Part shown: positions 49,570 through 50,797 of the stretch, piece by piece | How the letters are laid out: each line of letters starts with the position of its first letter | Numbering within the stretch: position 1 is the first letter of the stretch | Assembly (NCBI GenBank): GCA_900466875.1 | Contig: UBNQ01000008.1 | Location: 1 to 50,797, forward strand | Reading direction: 5' to 3' | Source of the DNA: Hyphomicrobiales bacterium | Lineage (GTDB): Bacteria; Pseudomonadota; Alphaproteobacteria; Rhizobiales; Rhizobiaceae | DNA length: 50,797 bases | The notes under the pieces: model-generated | The model's input: the letters and a program-made list of their open reading frames with translations, nothing else | Database searches by the model: none | What the model was told of the DNA's origin: nothing | Made by a program: the position numbers and the translations under genes

Positions 49570-50797
49570 ATGAAGTTCAACAAGCTGCGCCTTGTCGGTT
49601 TCAAGTCTTTCGTCGAACCGACGGAATTCTTCATCGAGCGCGGCCTGACCGGTGTGGTCGGGCCGAACGGCTGCGGCAAGTCCAATCTTGTCGAGGCGCT
49701 TCGCTGGGTAATGGGCGAGAATTCCTACAAGAACATGCGCGCGTCCGGCATGGACGACGTCATCTTTTCCGGCTCCGGCAACCGCCCGGCGCGCAACACC
49801 GCCGAAGTCGGCCTCTACCTCGACAATTCCGATCGCACCGCACCGGCAGCCTTCAATGATGCCGACGAGATCCAGGTCACCCGCCGGATCGAGCGCGAGA
49901 ACGGATCCGTCTATCGCATCAACGGCAAGGAAAGCCGCGCCAAGGATGTGCAGCTTCTGTTTGCCGACGCCTCCACCGGCGCCCGCTCGCCATCCATGGT
50001 CGGGCAGGGCAGGATCGGCGAGCTGATCAACGCCAAGCCGCAGGCCCGCCGGCAGCTACTGGAAGAGGCAGCCGGCATTTCCGGCCTGCATTCCCGTCGC
50101 CACGAGGCGGAACTGCGCCTGCGAGCCGCCGAAACCAATCTTGAACGTCTGGAAGACGTCGTCGTCCAGCTGGAAAGCCAGATCGAAAGCCTGAAACGTC
50201 AGGCAAGACAGGCAAACCGCTTCAAGTCGCTCTCTGCCGATATCCGCGCCCGAGACGCGATGCTTTTGCATATCCGCTGGGTAGAAGCGGAGCAGGCTGA
50301 ACTGGAAGCCCAGACCGCGCTGAACCAGATTACCAACGTCGTTGCCGAGAAGGCTCAGGGCCAGATGGAGGCGGCCAAGGATCAGGCGATCGCCAGCCTC
50401 AAGCTGCCGGAACTGCGCGAGCAGGAGGCGAAAGCCGGTGCCGCCCTGCAGCGCCTGCAGATCGCCCGCAGCCAGCTGGAAGAGGAAGCCGGCCGCCTGC
50501 TGAAACGACGCGACGAGCTGACCCGCCGTCTGGCGCAACTGGCTGAAGACATTCGCCGCGAGGAACAACTCGCCGCCGACAACACGTCTTTCCTCGAAAA
50601 ACTGGATGAGGAAGAGGCAGAGTTGAACGACATGCTGGCCGACAGCGGTGCCGAAAGCGCCGATCTGCGCGAGGCATTCGAGGCGGCGGACGCAGCGCTT
50701 GCCGAAAGCGAACAGTTGCTGGCGGCAATCACCGGTGAACGCGCCGAAGCTGCCGCCAGCCGCAATCAGCTCGAACGCCTGATCCGCGATCTTTCCG
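49570..50797 (+). CDS. smc: Chromosome segregation ATPase SMC (5' part; gene runs off the window)
   Basis: The first 409 codons of SMC, which organises and condenses the chromosome with ScpA/ScpB. The N-terminal ATPase half begins MKFNKLRLVGFKSFVEPTEF, with Walker A GPNGCGKS at residues 31-38 and the Q-loop/lever region VGQGRIGELINAKP. From about residue 170 on it is a continuous coiled coil rich in Glu, Ala, Arg and Gln. GAGGGG lies upstream of the ATG. The hinge, second coil and Walker B half lie beyond the window end. Confidence 0.95.
   Translation, partial: MKFNKLRLVGFKSFVEPTEFFIERGLTGVVGPNGCGKSNLVEALRWVMGENSYKNMRASGMDDVIFSGSGNRPARNTAEVGLYLDNSDRTAPAAFNDADEIQVTRRIERENGSVYRINGKESRAKDVQLLFADASTGARSPSMVGQGRIGELINAKPQARRQLLEEAAGISGLHSRRHEAELRLRAAETNLERLEDVVVQLESQIESLKRQARQANRFKSLSADIRARDAMLLHIRWVEAEQAELEAQTALNQITNVVAEKAQGQMEAAKDQAIASLKLPELREQEAKAGAALQRLQIARSQLEEEAGRLLKRRDELTRRLAQLAEDIRREEQLAADNTSFLEKLDEEEAELNDMLADSGAESADLREAFEAADAALAESEQLLAAITGERAEAAASRNQLERLIRDLS

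Overview
The window looks like a chromosomal segment of a Rhizobiaceae bacterium (Rhizobium, Neorhizobium, Allorhizobium or Agrobacterium; I cannot fix the genus). Three things point there. The protein families and their order are rhizobial: ribF, ileS, waaA-HAD-lpxK, endonuclease-type mutL, atpI-B-E-F'-F, rnhB and smc, with DUF4170, DUF2093 and a photosynthetic-type b' subunit. One copy of a roughly 107 bp palindromic intergenic repeat of the rhizobial type is present. The base composition is GC-rich, with alphaproteobacterial motifs such as a GAAC-N7-GAAC LexA box. I see no rRNA, tRNA, CRISPR array or insertion sequence.

Layout. 1-4.2 kb: chromate transporter, a HAD phosphatase, ribF, a BrnA-like small protein, and a first ParE/RelE-type toxin-antitoxin pair. 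4.5-16.6 kb: ileS, a lipoprotein, tadA, an RluB-type pseudouridine synthase with a very long basic Gly/Arg tail, rsmD, a patatin lipase, a CPA2 antiporter, pmbA/tldE and an IMPase-family phosphatase. 16.7-22.5 kb: palindromic repeat, DUF4170, the lipid A/Kdo cluster waaA-HAD-lpxK, DUF2093 and mutL. 22.6-29.7 kb: a signalling pair (PAS-REC protein without a kinase domain plus a GGDEF-EAL protein), a second toxin-antitoxin pair, two orphan genes in a less GC-rich stretch, and an FMN/FAD/Fe-S oxidoreductase. 29.7-37.7 kb: PRC-barrel protein, SMP-30 lactonase, LuxR solo, mrp, kup and an SleB-type wall hydrolase. 37.8-40.6 kb: F0 half of ATP synthase. 40.6-42.5 kb: a small accessory islet abutting the 3' end of rnhB. 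42.5-50.8 kb: rnhB, an SPL-like radical SAM gene, a glycosyltransferase-like protein, a HAD phosphatase, mutY, a DUF721/DciA-like gene, a methyltransferase, a DsbA-family thioredoxin and the start of smc.

Most of the window is backbone housekeeping. The most interesting non-coding signal is the gap between the LuxR gene and mrp (32.5-32.84 kb). It holds, in the right order and spacing, an NtrC-like palindrome, a sigma-54 -24/-12 promoter and a short transcript-sized stretch ending in a 17 bp hairpin with two G-U wobbles. This looks like a nitrogen-regulated small RNA. The second is a divergent duplicate of the last ~119 bp of rnhB flanking a one-gene cargo (a Cys-His-Asp transglutaminase-like protein), as if rnhB's 3' end served as an integration or exchange site. 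Other points: a LexA box before the SPL-like gene, an Mrp without its CxxC motif, a LuxR solo without the AHL-contact Asp-Pro, and strong hairpins between atpE/atpF' and between dsbA/smc.
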